From assembly GCA_965204545.1 (NCBI GenBank), contig CBDBFA010000003.1:1054001-1118000 (forward strand): a DNA stretch of 64,000 bases. Direction: 5' to 3'. Origin of the DNA: JAABVD01 sp965204545 (lineage in GTDB: Bacteria; Verrucomicrobiota; Verrucomicrobiia; Opitutales; UBA2995). A program made the position numbers and the translations under genes. Of the stretch, positions 17,996 to 26,569 are shown piece by piece (position 1 is the stretch's first letter; every line of letters starts with the position of its first letter). A model generated the notes under the pieces. That model saw only the letters and a program-made list of their open reading frames with translations, ran no database searches and was not told the origin of the DNA.

Positions 17996-18509
17996 TTCAA
18001 TTATAGTTAAAAACCCGACCCCCGGTTTCGTCCACCGGCCTCACCCAACTGCCGGGCAGCCGAGGGTCCGATGGCAAAACATTCCAGCCCCAAACAGGTT
18101 GAAATTCCCCGAAGTTCCATGCAATTAGTTTAATGATTCAAGTGATTTTGGTCTCCGGTTCAAGCCTAAAACTTTTCTTCATGTAAGCAAAAAATCTGCC
18201 AATTTTTCCGGGTACCGGATGCTGGGTTCCGGGCTCCGGATTTTCCTCTCGCATAGATCCCTTAGTTTGCTCAGGTTTTATTTCATAACAATCAAGTTCA
18301 AGATCACTTACTTCATGCCCTTTCGTGTAACCTGACCTGCCGCTGTGCCGTGCGCGTGTATTGCGAAGCATTGTAGCATTGCCAAGCGCGGTTTAGGCGA
18401 AGCGGGGCCTATCCTTTGTGCCCCTGTGCCTTTGTTCCTTTTCTTCCCCAATTCTTCATTCCTAATTCCTAATTTCTAATTCCTAATTGGCGCCATCGGC
18501 ACCTTCCCC
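17996..18509. other. Gene-free spacer between gltB and thuA-like gene
   Basis: This 514-base divergent spacer must hold promoters for gltB (minus) and the ThuA-like gene (plus), but I could not pick convincing -35/-10 pairs. A 77-codon open frame on the minus strand (18138-18371) has no recognisable similarity or start signal, and I do not call it. The last 100 bases are a mosaic repeat module, listed separately. No riboswitch-like structure was recognised upstream of gltB. Confidence 0.5.
18413..18494 (+). repeat. Mosaic repeat module M1 (8-mer, 7-mer, GGCGCC)
   Basis: Order: degenerate CTTTGTGCC-type 8-mers (18413-18437), then a run of ATTCCTA/ATTTCTA 7-mers (18451-18488), then GGCGCC (18489-18494). 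It ends 15 bases before the ThuA start codon, so it lies in that gene's leader. The same block order recurs at 46521-46632 and partly at 38343-38419; inverted versions lie at 46212-46295 and 59848-59895. Confidence 0.8.
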
Positions 18510-19472
18510 ATGTCCCAGATCTTTCTCACTCTTTTGTTGTCCATCCCCCTGTTCCTGGTCTTTTGCGCCCCTTCCGGAGCCGCCTCCGGCGGAATGGCCA
18601 AGGTCCTTTTCGTGGCAGGGAAAAAGAGCCACGGGTTCAATAACCACGAACATAATGCCGGCTCCCGCCTGTTGGCCAAAGCCCTGAGGGAAAGCGGCCT
18701 CGGGATCGATGCGGGGGTTTTTTACGACGAGGAAAACCCGGGGTGGCCATCCGATGACAGTTGGCTGGTAGACGTCGACGCTGTGGTTATCTATTGTGAC
18801 GGTGGGAAAAGGCACCTGGCCAACGACCATCTCGACACCATCGATGCCATTTCCGATGAGGGGGTCGGCGTGGGTTGCCTTCACTACGCGGTGGAAACCA
18901 TCGAGGGCCCGCCGGGTGATGCCTTTCTGAGCTGGATGGGGGGTTACTTTCAATTGGGCAAATCGGTCAACCCGCATTGGCTGGCTCACTTCAAAACCCT
19001 ACCCGATCATCCCGTGGCCAATGGCGTTCTACCATTCCACATTCACGACGAATGGTACTTTAACATGCGCTTCCGCGACAATATGCAAGGGGTGACTCCC
19101 ATTCTCACGGCGGTGCCGCCCCTGGATGTCATTCCGGAAAAAGATCACCACCACAATTCCACTCCCGATGCCCGCGCCGCCGTAAAACGCCGCGACCCAC
19201 AACACCTGATGTGGGTATCCGAAAACGCCAACGGCAGCCGGGGCTTCGGATTTACCGGGGGGCATTTTCACGACAATTGGCAGGACGACAATTTCCGCAA
19301 GGTGATTCTCAACGCCATCGTCTGGATCGCCCAAATGGAAGTGCCGGCCAAAGGGGTGCTCTCAGTCACCCCGACCGACGAACAATTATTGGAAAACCAG
19401 GATTACCCCGTCGATATGCGCCGGGTTCGCAAGAACCGTTACGTCGATCTTCGTCGCGGGAACCTTCCCTGA
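18510..19472 (+). CDS. ThuA-like domain protein, secreted
   Basis: A 320-residue protein with a signal peptide (MSQIFLTLLLSIPLFLVFCAPSGA) and a ThuA fold, a glutamine-amidotransferase-like domain without proven activity that recurs in PVC carbohydrate clusters. Recognisable pieces are VLFVAGKKSHGFNNHEHNAGS at the start of the domain, VVIYCDGG, GVGVGCLHYAVE around the position of the nucleophile elbow, and HIHDEWYFNMRF. ThuA of rhizobia is linked to trehalose use, via 3-keto-trehalose. It is followed after 46 bases by the GMC dehydrogenase and its small subunit, so the three genes likely form one transcript for periplasmic sugar oxidation. Confidence 0.88.
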   Translation: MSQIFLTLLLSIPLFLVFCAPSGAASGGMAKVLFVAGKKSHGFNNHEHNAGSRLLAKALRESGLGIDAGVFYDEENPGWPSDDSWLVDVDAVVIYCDGGKRHLANDHLDTIDAISDEGVGVGCLHYAVETIEGPPGDAFLSWMGGYFQLGKSVNPHWLAHFKTLPDHPVANGVLPFHIHDEWYFNMRFRDNMQGVTPILTAVPPLDVIPEKDHHHNSTPDARAAVKRRDPQHLMWVSENANGSRGFGFTGGHFHDNWQDDNFRKVILNAIVWIAQMEVPAKGVLSVTPTDEQLLENQDYPVDMRRVRKNRYVDLRRGNLP

Positions 19473-19518
19473 AGCTGAATTGGTACCCGCTTAGACAGCT
19501 TCCGCTTCGCCCTCCATT

Positions 19519-21321
19519 ATGCCGCATATCAACGCGGGCAAAACCAAGCCCGATTACGATGTCATCATAGTCGGCTCCGGCGCTGCCGGCGGCCAGACTG
19601 CCTATACCCTGGCCATGGAAGGGGTCAAGGTCCTCATGCTGGAGGCCGGTCGCAACTACGATCCGGTTAGCGAGACTCCCATGTTCCATACCAATGAACG
19701 TGCTCCGCTCCGAGCAGTGCGCACCCCCGATAAGCCTTTTGGTTATTACGATGCCTCCGTAGATGGAGGATGGCAGTTGCCGGGAGAACCCTACACCAAC
19801 GCCCAGGATCGACCCGAAGACACCTTCCTTTGGTGGCGCGCACGCATGCTGGGAGGACGCACCAATCATTGGGGCCGAATCTCCCTGCGCAACGGTCCTT
19901 ACGACTTCAAGCCGTATTCCAGGGATGGACTCGGTTTCGACTGGCCGATTTCCTACCAGGACGTAGCCCCTTACTATGACAAGGTGGAGTCCCTCATCGG
20001 GGTTTACGGAAGCAATGAAGGCCTGGAAAATACCCCCGATTCTCCTGAGGGCGTGTTGCTGGCTCCACCCAAGGCGCGGGCAGCGGAAATCTATGCTCGA
20101 AAGCATGCCAGGAAACTGGGAATTCCCATAGTGCCGATCCATCGGGCGGTATTGAGCGAAAGGCTCAAATCGGACAAAATCCCCAAGTGGCTGCATCCCG
20201 ACAATCCCAAGGCCCAACAGATCCTGTCCCGGGAAATGGACCAGCGTCTGGCTTGCTTCTGGGCGACCCCCTGCATTCGCGGCTGCTCCACTAAAGCCAA
20301 TTATCAGTCGACCACCGTGCACCTTCCGCCCGCCTTGGCCACTGGAAACCTCGACATCATCACCAACGCCATGGCCCGGGCAGTGGACACCGACAGCTCC
20401 GGTAAGGCCACCGGCATAAATTTCGTCGATAAATCAACCGGCCGGGATTACAGTGTGAATGGCCGCATCGTGGTATTGGCTGCCAGCGCCATGGAAACCG
20501 TGCGCCTGATGCTCAATTCCAAAAGTTCCCGCCATCCGGAGGGCATGGGCAATTCAACGGGCCTGTTGGGAAAGTACATCATGGATACGACCGGCGCTTC
20601 CGTTAGCGGACAGGTACCTGCCCTGGAAAACCTGCCTCCCCATAATGAGGATGGTGCGGGAGGCGGCCATGTCTACGCACCCTGGTGGCTTTACGAAGAG
20701 CAGGCCGCCGGCAAACTCGACTTTCCCCGTGGTTACCACATCGAAACCGGAGGAACCCGGGGACCGCCAGGCGTCGATACCTTCCACAATCTGGAACACT
20801 TTACCCGGGGAAGTTACGGCAAACAACTTAAGGAAGACGCCCGCCGCTATTTCGGTTCTTTTGTCAGTTACTCCGGACGGGGCGAAATGATTCCCAACGA
20901 GGACTGCTTCGTCACCATTGACCCGGAGGTAAAGGACAAATGGGGCATTCCCGTCCTGAAATTCCACTGGAAGTGGGCTGACGCGGAACTCCGTCAAGCC
21001 GCCCACATGCATAAGACCTTTGCCGAACTGATCATTGAACAGGGTGGAACCGTCATCAGTGAAGTCGATCCTACCGGGAAAAAGGGCATCTATAAACCGG
21101 GGGAAATCATCCACGAGGTGGGCGGGGCCATTATGGGGGAAGATCGCAAAACCTCGGTGACCAACTCCTATTCTCAATCCTGGGACGTAGCCAATTTGTT
21201 CCTCACAGACGGAGCACCCTTCTGCTCCAATGCGGACAAGAATCCAACCCTCACCATCATGGCCCTGGCCTGGCGCTCGGCCGAATACATGATGGATGAA
21301 ATGAGAAAGGGAAATATTTGA
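19519..21321 (+). CDS. GMC family oxidoreductase (FAD sugar dehydrogenase)
   Basis: A 600-residue FAD-dependent dehydrogenase of the glucose-methanol-choline family. The ADP-binding motif VIIVGSGAAGGQTAY is near residue 15, the GGRTNHWG flavin loop near 115, and the C-terminal GMC_C region includes EVGGAIMGEDRKTSV and NADKNPTLTIMALAWR with the expected His/Asn-type active-site area. The next gene is a gluconate-2-dehydrogenase-type small subunit overlapping its stop by one base. Such pairs form periplasmic complexes that oxidise sugars, in several bacteria at C3 of glycosides (LacA/LacC type), and reduce a cytochrome c. This protein has no signal of its own and may be co-exported with the Tat-like small subunit. 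Confidence 0.92.
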   Translation: MPHINAGKTKPDYDVIIVGSGAAGGQTAYTLAMEGVKVLMLEAGRNYDPVSETPMFHTNERAPLRAVRTPDKPFGYYDASVDGGWQLPGEPYTNAQDRPEDTFLWWRARMLGGRTNHWGRISLRNGPYDFKPYSRDGLGFDWPISYQDVAPYYDKVESLIGVYGSNEGLENTPDSPEGVLLAPPKARAAEIYARKHARKLGIPIVPIHRAVLSERLKSDKIPKWLHPDNPKAQQILSREMDQRLACFWATPCIRGCSTKANYQSTTVHLPPALATGNLDIITNAMARAVDTDSSGKATGINFVDKSTGRDYSVNGRIVVLAASAMETVRLMLNSKSSRHPEGMGNSTGLLGKYIMDTTGASVSGQVPALENLPPHNEDGAGGGHVYAPWWLYEEQAAGKLDFPRGYHIETGGTRGPPGVDTFHNLEHFTRGSYGKQLKEDARRYFGSFVSYSGRGEMIPNEDCFVTIDPEVKDKWGIPVLKFHWKWADAELRQAAHMHKTFAELIIEQGGTVISEVDPTGKKGIYKPGEIIHEVGGAIMGEDRKTSVTNSYSQSWDVANLFLTDGAPFCSNADKNPTLTIMALAWRSAEYMMDEMRKGNI

Positions 21322-21971
21322 TGAATCCCCCTATTTCGCGCCAGCGCATGGATCGCCGTGCAGCAATTAAATGGATGTTCACAGCCTCGGTCGCGGTTCA
21401 TTTTTTGGATGAGAAGTCGGCGGCCTCGACCCACCAGGCCGCTTTCGAGGGATACGGAACCGATCCAAACCTTTTGGCCGGAGAGGTCCCCTGGGAGCGC
21501 ACCATGACACCGCAACAATTGCGCGCTACGGCAAAGCTGGCCGACATCATTCTGCCCCGCACCAGCCAAACCTCACCCAGCGCCACCGAAGTCCATGTGC
21601 CCGATTTTATCGACGAATGGATCAGCGCTCCCTACCCCCGCCATCAAGCCGACCGGGAAACGATCATCGAGGGACTGAGTTGGATCGACCGCGAATCGCG
21701 ACGCCGGTTTAACATGGATTTCCACCAACTGTCAGAGAAGCAATCCATCGCCATCTGCGACGAAATTTGCTATGCTCCGGAGGCCCCACAGGAGTTGGAA
21801 ATGGGCGCCCGCTTCTTCTCCAAATTTCGCAATCTCACCCTGGGTGGTTACTACACCACCGATATCGGGACAAAGGATGTCGGTTACGTTGGCAATGTGG
21901 CCCTCCCCACCTTCGACGGTCCTCCTCCCGAGGTCCTTGAGAAACTGGGAATCGACAAAGCGCCCTGGTAA
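21321..21971 (+). CDS. Gluconate 2-dehydrogenase subunit 3 family protein
   Basis: A small subunit of about 216 residues partnering the GMC dehydrogenase. The start is the ATG at 21321, whose first base is the last base of the preceding TGA; a TTG immediately upstream is possible but weaker. The N-terminus (MDRRAAIKWMFTASVAVHF) looks like a twin-arginine or anchoring signal. The domain contains LADIILPRTSQTSPSATEVHVPDFIDEW, the conserved region of this family, and FRNLTLGGYYTTDIGTKDVGYVGN near the end. It is needed for export or stability of the large subunit in known complexes. Confidence 0.88.
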   Translation: MNPPISRQRMDRRAAIKWMFTASVAVHFLDEKSAASTHQAAFEGYGTDPNLLAGEVPWERTMTPQQLRATAKLADIILPRTSQTSPSATEVHVPDFIDEWISAPYPRHQADRETIIEGLSWIDRESRRRFNMDFHQLSEKQSIAICDEICYAPEAPQELEMGARFFSKFRNLTLGGYYTTDIGTKDVGYVGNVALPTFDGPPPEVLEKLGIDKAPW

Positions 21972-22042
21972 CCGGCAAACGCTCCGCCATAGGAGCAGAC
22001 CCAGTTGACACGGAACAGTGGGCCTATCCCGCAAGCCCCGTC

Positions 22043-22085
22043 GGGTCAGTTCCTTGCAAAATACTTAAATACTAGGGCTGACCCC
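22043..22085. repeat. GGGTCAG/CTGACCC palindrome between convergent genes
   Basis: Inverted arms GGGTCAG (22043-22049) and CTGACCC (22078-22084) enclose an AT-rich centre with further partial pairing. It lies between the end of the dehydrogenase small subunit and the end of the convergent cytochrome gene. It could be a REP-type repeat or a bidirectional terminator; only one copy is seen in the window. Confidence 0.55.
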
Positions 22086-22096
22086 ATGCTCGTGAT

Positions 22097-23893
22097 TCAG
22101 TTCCCGCGGTGCACGGAGTGACAGGCCTTGCAGTCTACGGCCAGTCGGTAACGCTCGATCGCTTCCTCTTCGCCGGCAATGAGGCTCTGGGTGGCTTCGA
22201 CCAGATTGGTGGTTTTTTCTTTCCAACTGTCGGGCGGGCCGTGGGGCGGGCTCAATTCGACCATGGCCTGGTAATTTTCCAACATCCTCTGCAGATCTTC
22301 AACTTCGGCCTCCCCTGCCTTGGCCCGATTGGCGATGGAGGTCTCGCCCTCGTGAAATTCAGCCATCACATCGGATATGCTTATCTCCCCCTGGACCGCC
22401 TCTTCCACCGGGGCCTGTAATTCCATGTCAAAAGCCGAAACGATTTCCACCCGCAAGCGGTCGCGCTCCCGGCTTATATCCTCAATTTGCCTTTGCAATC
22501 GATCCGCCTCCACGGCGCGATAGAGGGAGTCGTGCAAACCAGCCACCCCTTCATCGGAAACTTCAGTTTGCCAAAGGTAGACGTTTTTCAGGGCCTTCAG
22601 GCGGCGCAACACCTTGAGGGCGGTGTCGGTAATGGCTGTGCTGTAAAGGTTGAGGTATTCGAGTTGGTATAAATTTGCCAAATGCTCCAGACCGAGGTCG
22701 GTAACGGCCGTATTCTGCAAATGCAGATGGGTGAGGTTGGTCATTTCTCCAACCGCTTCCAGAGCGCGGTCCGTAATCTGGGAGTTGGCCAAATTGAGCT
22801 CGACCAGATTTTCCTTCAAAGCCAATAAGCCCTCCACGCTTTCATCCGTACCATTTTTGGCCCGAACCCCGATCCGAGGATCCTCCTGGGCCAGGAAATA
22901 AACATCCATTCCCTCGGGCTTCGGGAACCCATCGAGGATTTCATCCATCTCTACCCGCGACCTGAACTCCAGGACCTCATGTTGCAGGAAATGAACGGCA
23001 ATTTCCGGGGGTACTTCCATTTCATCCAGCATAGCAGTTGCGCTGGCCCCCTGGTCGATCCACCAGGATAGCAGTTCGATGACCTCATCGGTGGGCTGGG
23101 GCTTGCCCTGGGGCGGCATGTGCTCTTCCTCCTCCATGGGTAAATGCAACCGTTGGATCATGGAGCTTTCATAGCTATTTCCCGCTACCAACACGGGGCC
23201 ATTCAATCCACCCGCCAATAGCATTTCGTAGCTGTCCATACGCAACTCCCCCTTGACCTTTTCCGGGTTGTGACAATCCAGGCAATAATCCTTTAACAGG
23301 GGTTGTATGTGGGTTTCAAATACCGCATTGCCCGATGGGGCCATCTCCTCGGGCTCGTCTTTGCCAAAGGGTAAATGCTGGGTTAAAAACCCGGAACCGT
23401 GGGTTATCGACCCGCCCATATGGCCGGTTATGGTCATGACAAGAATGGTGGCGACCAACCCGCCAAAATAGACCGTAGGCAGCTGCTCCACCCCGCTTCT
23501 GCGCGTTTTCAAGGACAGGTCCAGGAAGAAAATTAGACAGGTGGTAACCACCCCGGCCCATTTGTGGAAATTCAAGGCCTGGGATTCGTAACCGCCCTCC
23601 CAGGATAGGAATACACCGAATACTGCGGACAGCGCAGTAGTGTAAAAGCAGGCGGTGAGAAGCAAATGGATTTTTTGCGGAATGCGCGAGACCGGACGAA
23701 CCAGGACGAAGAGTTCCAGCAAAACCACCGCGGCAAACAACCCTATGGGCAGGTGAAGCAATACCGGGTGAAACCGGCCCAGGAACGGAATCCATTTGGA
23801 AGTAATATTCAGAGAGGTCCCATCGACCAGCGATATTACCAAAAGTAAAATGAGAATAGATACGGCGGGAACTCTGTTGAATAGGGCGGTCAT
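22097..23893 (-). CDS. Membrane c-type cytochrome with leucine-rich repeats
   Basis: About 598 residues from the ATG at 23893. Four or so N-terminal membrane helices of DUF2231 type (about 10-160, with HPVLLHLPIG) are followed by a PSCyt1-like haem motif (CLDCH, about 204-208, then GELRMDSYEMLLAGG and MPPQGKPQP). A leucine-rich repeat region follows (about 350-455, LVELNLANSQITDRALEAV and repeats of about 24 residues), then a charged helical stretch and a last haem motif CKACHSVH eight residues or so from the end. The combination suggests an inner-membrane electron carrier with a periplasmic protein- or ligand-binding platform. It is convergent with the GMC genes, and accepting their electrons is a reasonable guess. 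Confidence 0.85.
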   Translation of the reverse strand: MTALFNRVPAVSILILLLVISLVDGTSLNITSKWIPFLGRFHPVLLHLPIGLFAAVVLLELFVLVRPVSRIPQKIHLLLTACFYTTALSAVFGVFLSWEGGYESQALNFHKWAGVVTTCLIFFLDLSLKTRRSGVEQLPTVYFGGLVATILVMTITGHMGGSITHGSGFLTQHLPFGKDEPEEMAPSGNAVFETHIQPLLKDYCLDCHNPEKVKGELRMDSYEMLLAGGLNGPVLVAGNSYESSMIQRLHLPMEEEEHMPPQGKPQPTDEVIELLSWWIDQGASATAMLDEMEVPPEIAVHFLQHEVLEFRSRVEMDEILDGFPKPEGMDVYFLAQEDPRIGVRAKNGTDESVEGLLALKENLVELNLANSQITDRALEAVGEMTNLTHLHLQNTAVTDLGLEHLANLYQLEYLNLYSTAITDTALKVLRRLKALKNVYLWQTEVSDEGVAGLHDSLYRAVEADRLQRQIEDISRERDRLRVEIVSAFDMELQAPVEEAVQGEISISDVMAEFHEGETSIANRAKAGEAEVEDLQRMLENYQAMVELSPPHGPPDSWKEKTTNLVEATQSLIAGEEEAIERYRLAVDCKACHSVHRGN

Positions 23894-23950
23894 GTATCTT
23901 TTATTTTTCAAAATAATACCTGAAACCGATTGATGCCCTGGGTGCAAAAG

Positions 23951-25033
23951 TCAAGAACCGCCTTCATGCGGAAGCCTCTCCGCCTTTAACCCCCGTTCCC
24001 GGTCTTTTTGTGCGCTAAGTTTTCTGGCCACGGCGCGTTTGGCCAATTCGTCCGCGATCACTCCGCCCAGGATGACCGCCCCAATCACGGCGAATTCCGC
24101 CCTCTGGAAACCGAGAAAGGCCATATTCATCATGTTGCGCAAAACCCTCAGCAAAGCCGTTCCAATGATAACCCCAAGGATGGTTCCCGAGCCTCCCCGA
24201 AGACTGCATCCGCCCAAAACAGCGGCGGCGATGGCGTACAATTCGTAGAAATTTCCAAAATCGACCGGCTGGGCCAAGTTCAGATCCAGAACGAAGAGCA
24301 ACCCGGCGAGCCCGGCCAAACCGGAGCAAATGACATAGGCCAGGGTGATCATTCTATCGGTGTTAATCCCACTGAACCTGGCTGCTTCCTCGTTATTTCC
24401 CAGCGCAAGCAGATAGCGGCCATAGATGGTGCGGTTGAGAAAAATCCCTGCCAGTATGGCAATTACTATAAGTATTATGGCCGGGAAGGGAATGCCGAAC
24501 CCGGGAAATAAGGGCACCTCCCCATTTGCAATCCACCGCAATCCTTTCAGTTCACTGCCGAACCCGGCCGTTTGATCCCCCGTAAAGCCTCGGGTAACCC
24601 CTCGATAAATGAGCAGGCCGCAAAGCGTCACAATAAACGGTTGAAGTTTCAACTTCGTCACCAGCAAGCCATGACAGAGCCCGATCAACAGGGGCACGAC
24701 CAAGGCCATGATCAAAGCCAGCCAAGGGGGCCATCCCTGATCCATGATCAGCCAGGGCACGCCAACACCTACCAGGCATACCACCGAACCCAGGGACAAA
24801 TCGATTCCACCGGTGATGATGACCAGGGCCACTCCGATTCCCAGGATTCCAAAGAGCGAGGTGCGGCGAATCAGGTTCTCCTGGTTGTAGGCGCCAATGA
24901 AATTCGGATTCAGGATGGCGGTGGCCACGTAAACCACCAGAAGCAGTAGAAAGATCCCGAAAATACGCTTCACCCCTTCGGATTGTGCTCCGGTAAACTT
25001 GCGGAAAATGTTTCCTGATGCGGCGCGTTTCAT
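23951..25033 (-). CDS. Sugar ABC transporter permease (RbsC family)
   Basis: A 360-residue inner-membrane permease of the ribose/xylose/simple-sugar class, with about ten hydrophobic segments. Family landmarks are GIGVALVIITGGIDLSLGSV near residue 75 and the late AAVLGGCSLRGGSGTILGVIIG cytoplasmic loop that contacts the ATPase. It is the last gene of a binding protein-ATPase-permease operon on the minus strand, 21 bases after the ATPase. The cargo is probably a mono- or disaccharide; the sequence does not say which. Confidence 0.94.
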   Translation of the reverse strand: MKRAASGNIFRKFTGAQSEGVKRIFGIFLLLLVVYVATAILNPNFIGAYNQENLIRRTSLFGILGIGVALVIITGGIDLSLGSVVCLVGVGVPWLIMDQGWPPWLALIMALVVPLLIGLCHGLLVTKLKLQPFIVTLCGLLIYRGVTRGFTGDQTAGFGSELKGLRWIANGEVPLFPGFGIPFPAIILIVIAILAGIFLNRTIYGRYLLALGNNEEAARFSGINTDRMITLAYVICSGLAGLAGLLFVLDLNLAQPVDFGNFYELYAIAAAVLGGCSLRGGSGTILGVIIGTALLRVLRNMMNMAFLGFQRAEFAVIGAVILGGVIADELAKRAVARKLSAQKDRERGLKAERLPHEGGS

Positions 25034-25054
25034 ATTTGATGGATAAAGCGATAG

Positions 25055-26569
25055 CTAAGCGGCTTTGGTATTGCCGATGGCGAGTTGCATGATGGCTTCT
25101 TCGCTGAGCCGATCTCTGGGCAATTCGCCGGTCATCCGGCCTTCGTGCATGACCAATACCCGGTCGGACATTCCCAATACCTCTTCCATTTCGCTGGAAA
25201 CAAACAGTATGGCGACCCCCCTTGCGGCCAAATCCTCCATCAAACCATAGATCTCCTGTTTTGCTCCCACGTCAATGCCGCGAGTCGGTTCATCGAGCAG
25301 CAGGACCCGCGGTTCCAGGGCAAGCCATTTTCCCAACACCACTTTTTGCTGGTTTCCTCCGGAAAGATAGCGGACCACTTGGCGGGAGTTCGGGGTTATT
25401 ATCCGCATCTGTGCCATCATCAGGCGGCTGATTTCGCCTTCCCGCACCGCGTTTAGAAATAGGCCGCAGAAACTCTCCTGTTTCAGGATGGCCAAGCCCA
25501 GGTTTTGGCGAACCGTCATCTCCAAAATCAAACCTTGCAGCTTGCGGTCTTCAGGTACTAAGGCCAACCCGCATCGAATGGCATCGTTGGGCGATTGTAA
25601 ATCGGCCTTGGCCCCACAGAGGTAAATTTCCCCGCGTCTAAGCGGCGCGACCCCAAAAAGGGCCGCCAGCAATTCAGTGCGTCCCGCTCCCACCAAACCG
25701 GCCATACCGACCACTTCCCCCTCCCTGAGAGCAAAGTTCAATTCGTGTTCCGGATGGGCTGAAGTGCTCAAATGGCGAGCTTCCAGCACCACCTCTCCCG
25801 GTTTGTGGAGGGTCCGGTGGTAAAACTCGGAAATTTCCCGGCCGACCATGAGCCGGACCATGGCGTCGTGATTGATCTCATCTTTGGCCAGGTCACCGGC
25901 ATTTTTCCCGTCGCGCAGAACCATGACGCGATCAGCCAGTTCCTTGGCTTCGCCGAGCCGGTGAGAAATATAGATGATGCTCACCCCTCGGCCCCGCAAA
26001 TCCTTGATCACTCCGAAGAGGGTGTCCGTCTCTTTCTGGGACAAACTGGAAGTAGGTTCATCCATGATGAGAACGCGTGCTTTGACGGAGAGCGCCTTGG
26101 CTATTTCCACCAACTGCTGCCGGCCAATGGCAAGGTCTCCGACCCGTTCCTGAGGATCGACCTCCAGCCCTACCAGTTCCAGGTAACTTTTCGATTTATC
26201 CAGAATGGCAGCTTCGTCGATCAATCCCCGCTTGCGCGGCTCACGGCCAAGAAAGATGTTGGCTCCAACGCTGAGATTGGTGGCCATGTTGAGCTCCTGA
26301 TGAATAAGAGCGATCCCCTGCTCCAGAGCATCGTTAACCCCGGAGATTTCCACCGGCTTTCCCTCTATATAAATCTGGCCTTCATCCGCCGGTTGCACCC
26401 CTGCCAGGATTTTCATGAGGGTACTTTTCCCGGCTCCATTTTCTCCCAGAACAGCCAGCACTTCGCCTTTGCCCAGCTTCAGGCTCACATCGTCGAGGGC
26501 TCGCACACCGGGAAAATTTTTCCCCATGGCACGGACTTCCAGGAGCGGCTCCAGGGACGCCGCCTTCAC
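25055..26569 (-). CDS. Sugar ABC transporter ATP-binding protein (RbsA family)
   Basis: About 504 residues with two ATPase domains, as in RbsA/MglA. I place the start at the GTG at 26569, which overlaps the preceding stop as GTGA and leaves the usual short N-terminus; the longer alternative at 26602 begins with TTG. The first half has Walker A GENGAGKST, signature LAIGRQQ and Walker B VLIMDEPTS. The second half has the typical degenerate Walker A (GLVGAGRTE), signature LSGGNQQK and Walker B VLLLDEPTRGID. It energises the permease encoded downstream. Confidence 0.94.
   Translation of the reverse strand: MKAASLEPLLEVRAMGKNFPGVRALDDVSLKLGKGEVLAVLGENGAGKSTLMKILAGVQPADEGQIYIEGKPVEISGVNDALEQGIALIHQELNMATNLSVGANIFLGREPRKRGLIDEAAILDKSKSYLELVGLEVDPQERVGDLAIGRQQLVEIAKALSVKARVLIMDEPTSSLSQKETDTLFGVIKDLRGRGVSIIYISHRLGEAKELADRVMVLRDGKNAGDLAKDEINHDAMVRLMVGREISEFYHRTLHKPGEVVLEARHLSTSAHPEHELNFALREGEVVGMAGLVGAGRTELLAALFGVAPLRRGEIYLCGAKADLQSPNDAIRCGLALVPEDRKLQGLILEMTVRQNLGLAILKQESFCGLFLNAVREGEISRLMMAQMRIITPNSRQVVRYLSGGNQQKVVLGKWLALEPRVLLLDEPTRGIDVGAKQEIYGLMEDLAARGVAILFVSSEMEEVLGMSDRVLVMHEGRMTGELPRDRLSEEAIMQLAIGNTKAA

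Noticed and set aside
18138..18371. A 77-codon minus-strand frame in the gltB-thuA spacer.
   Set aside because: No similarity, no ribosome site, and it lies in a spacer with repeat-like sequence (GGGTTCCGGGCTCCGG).
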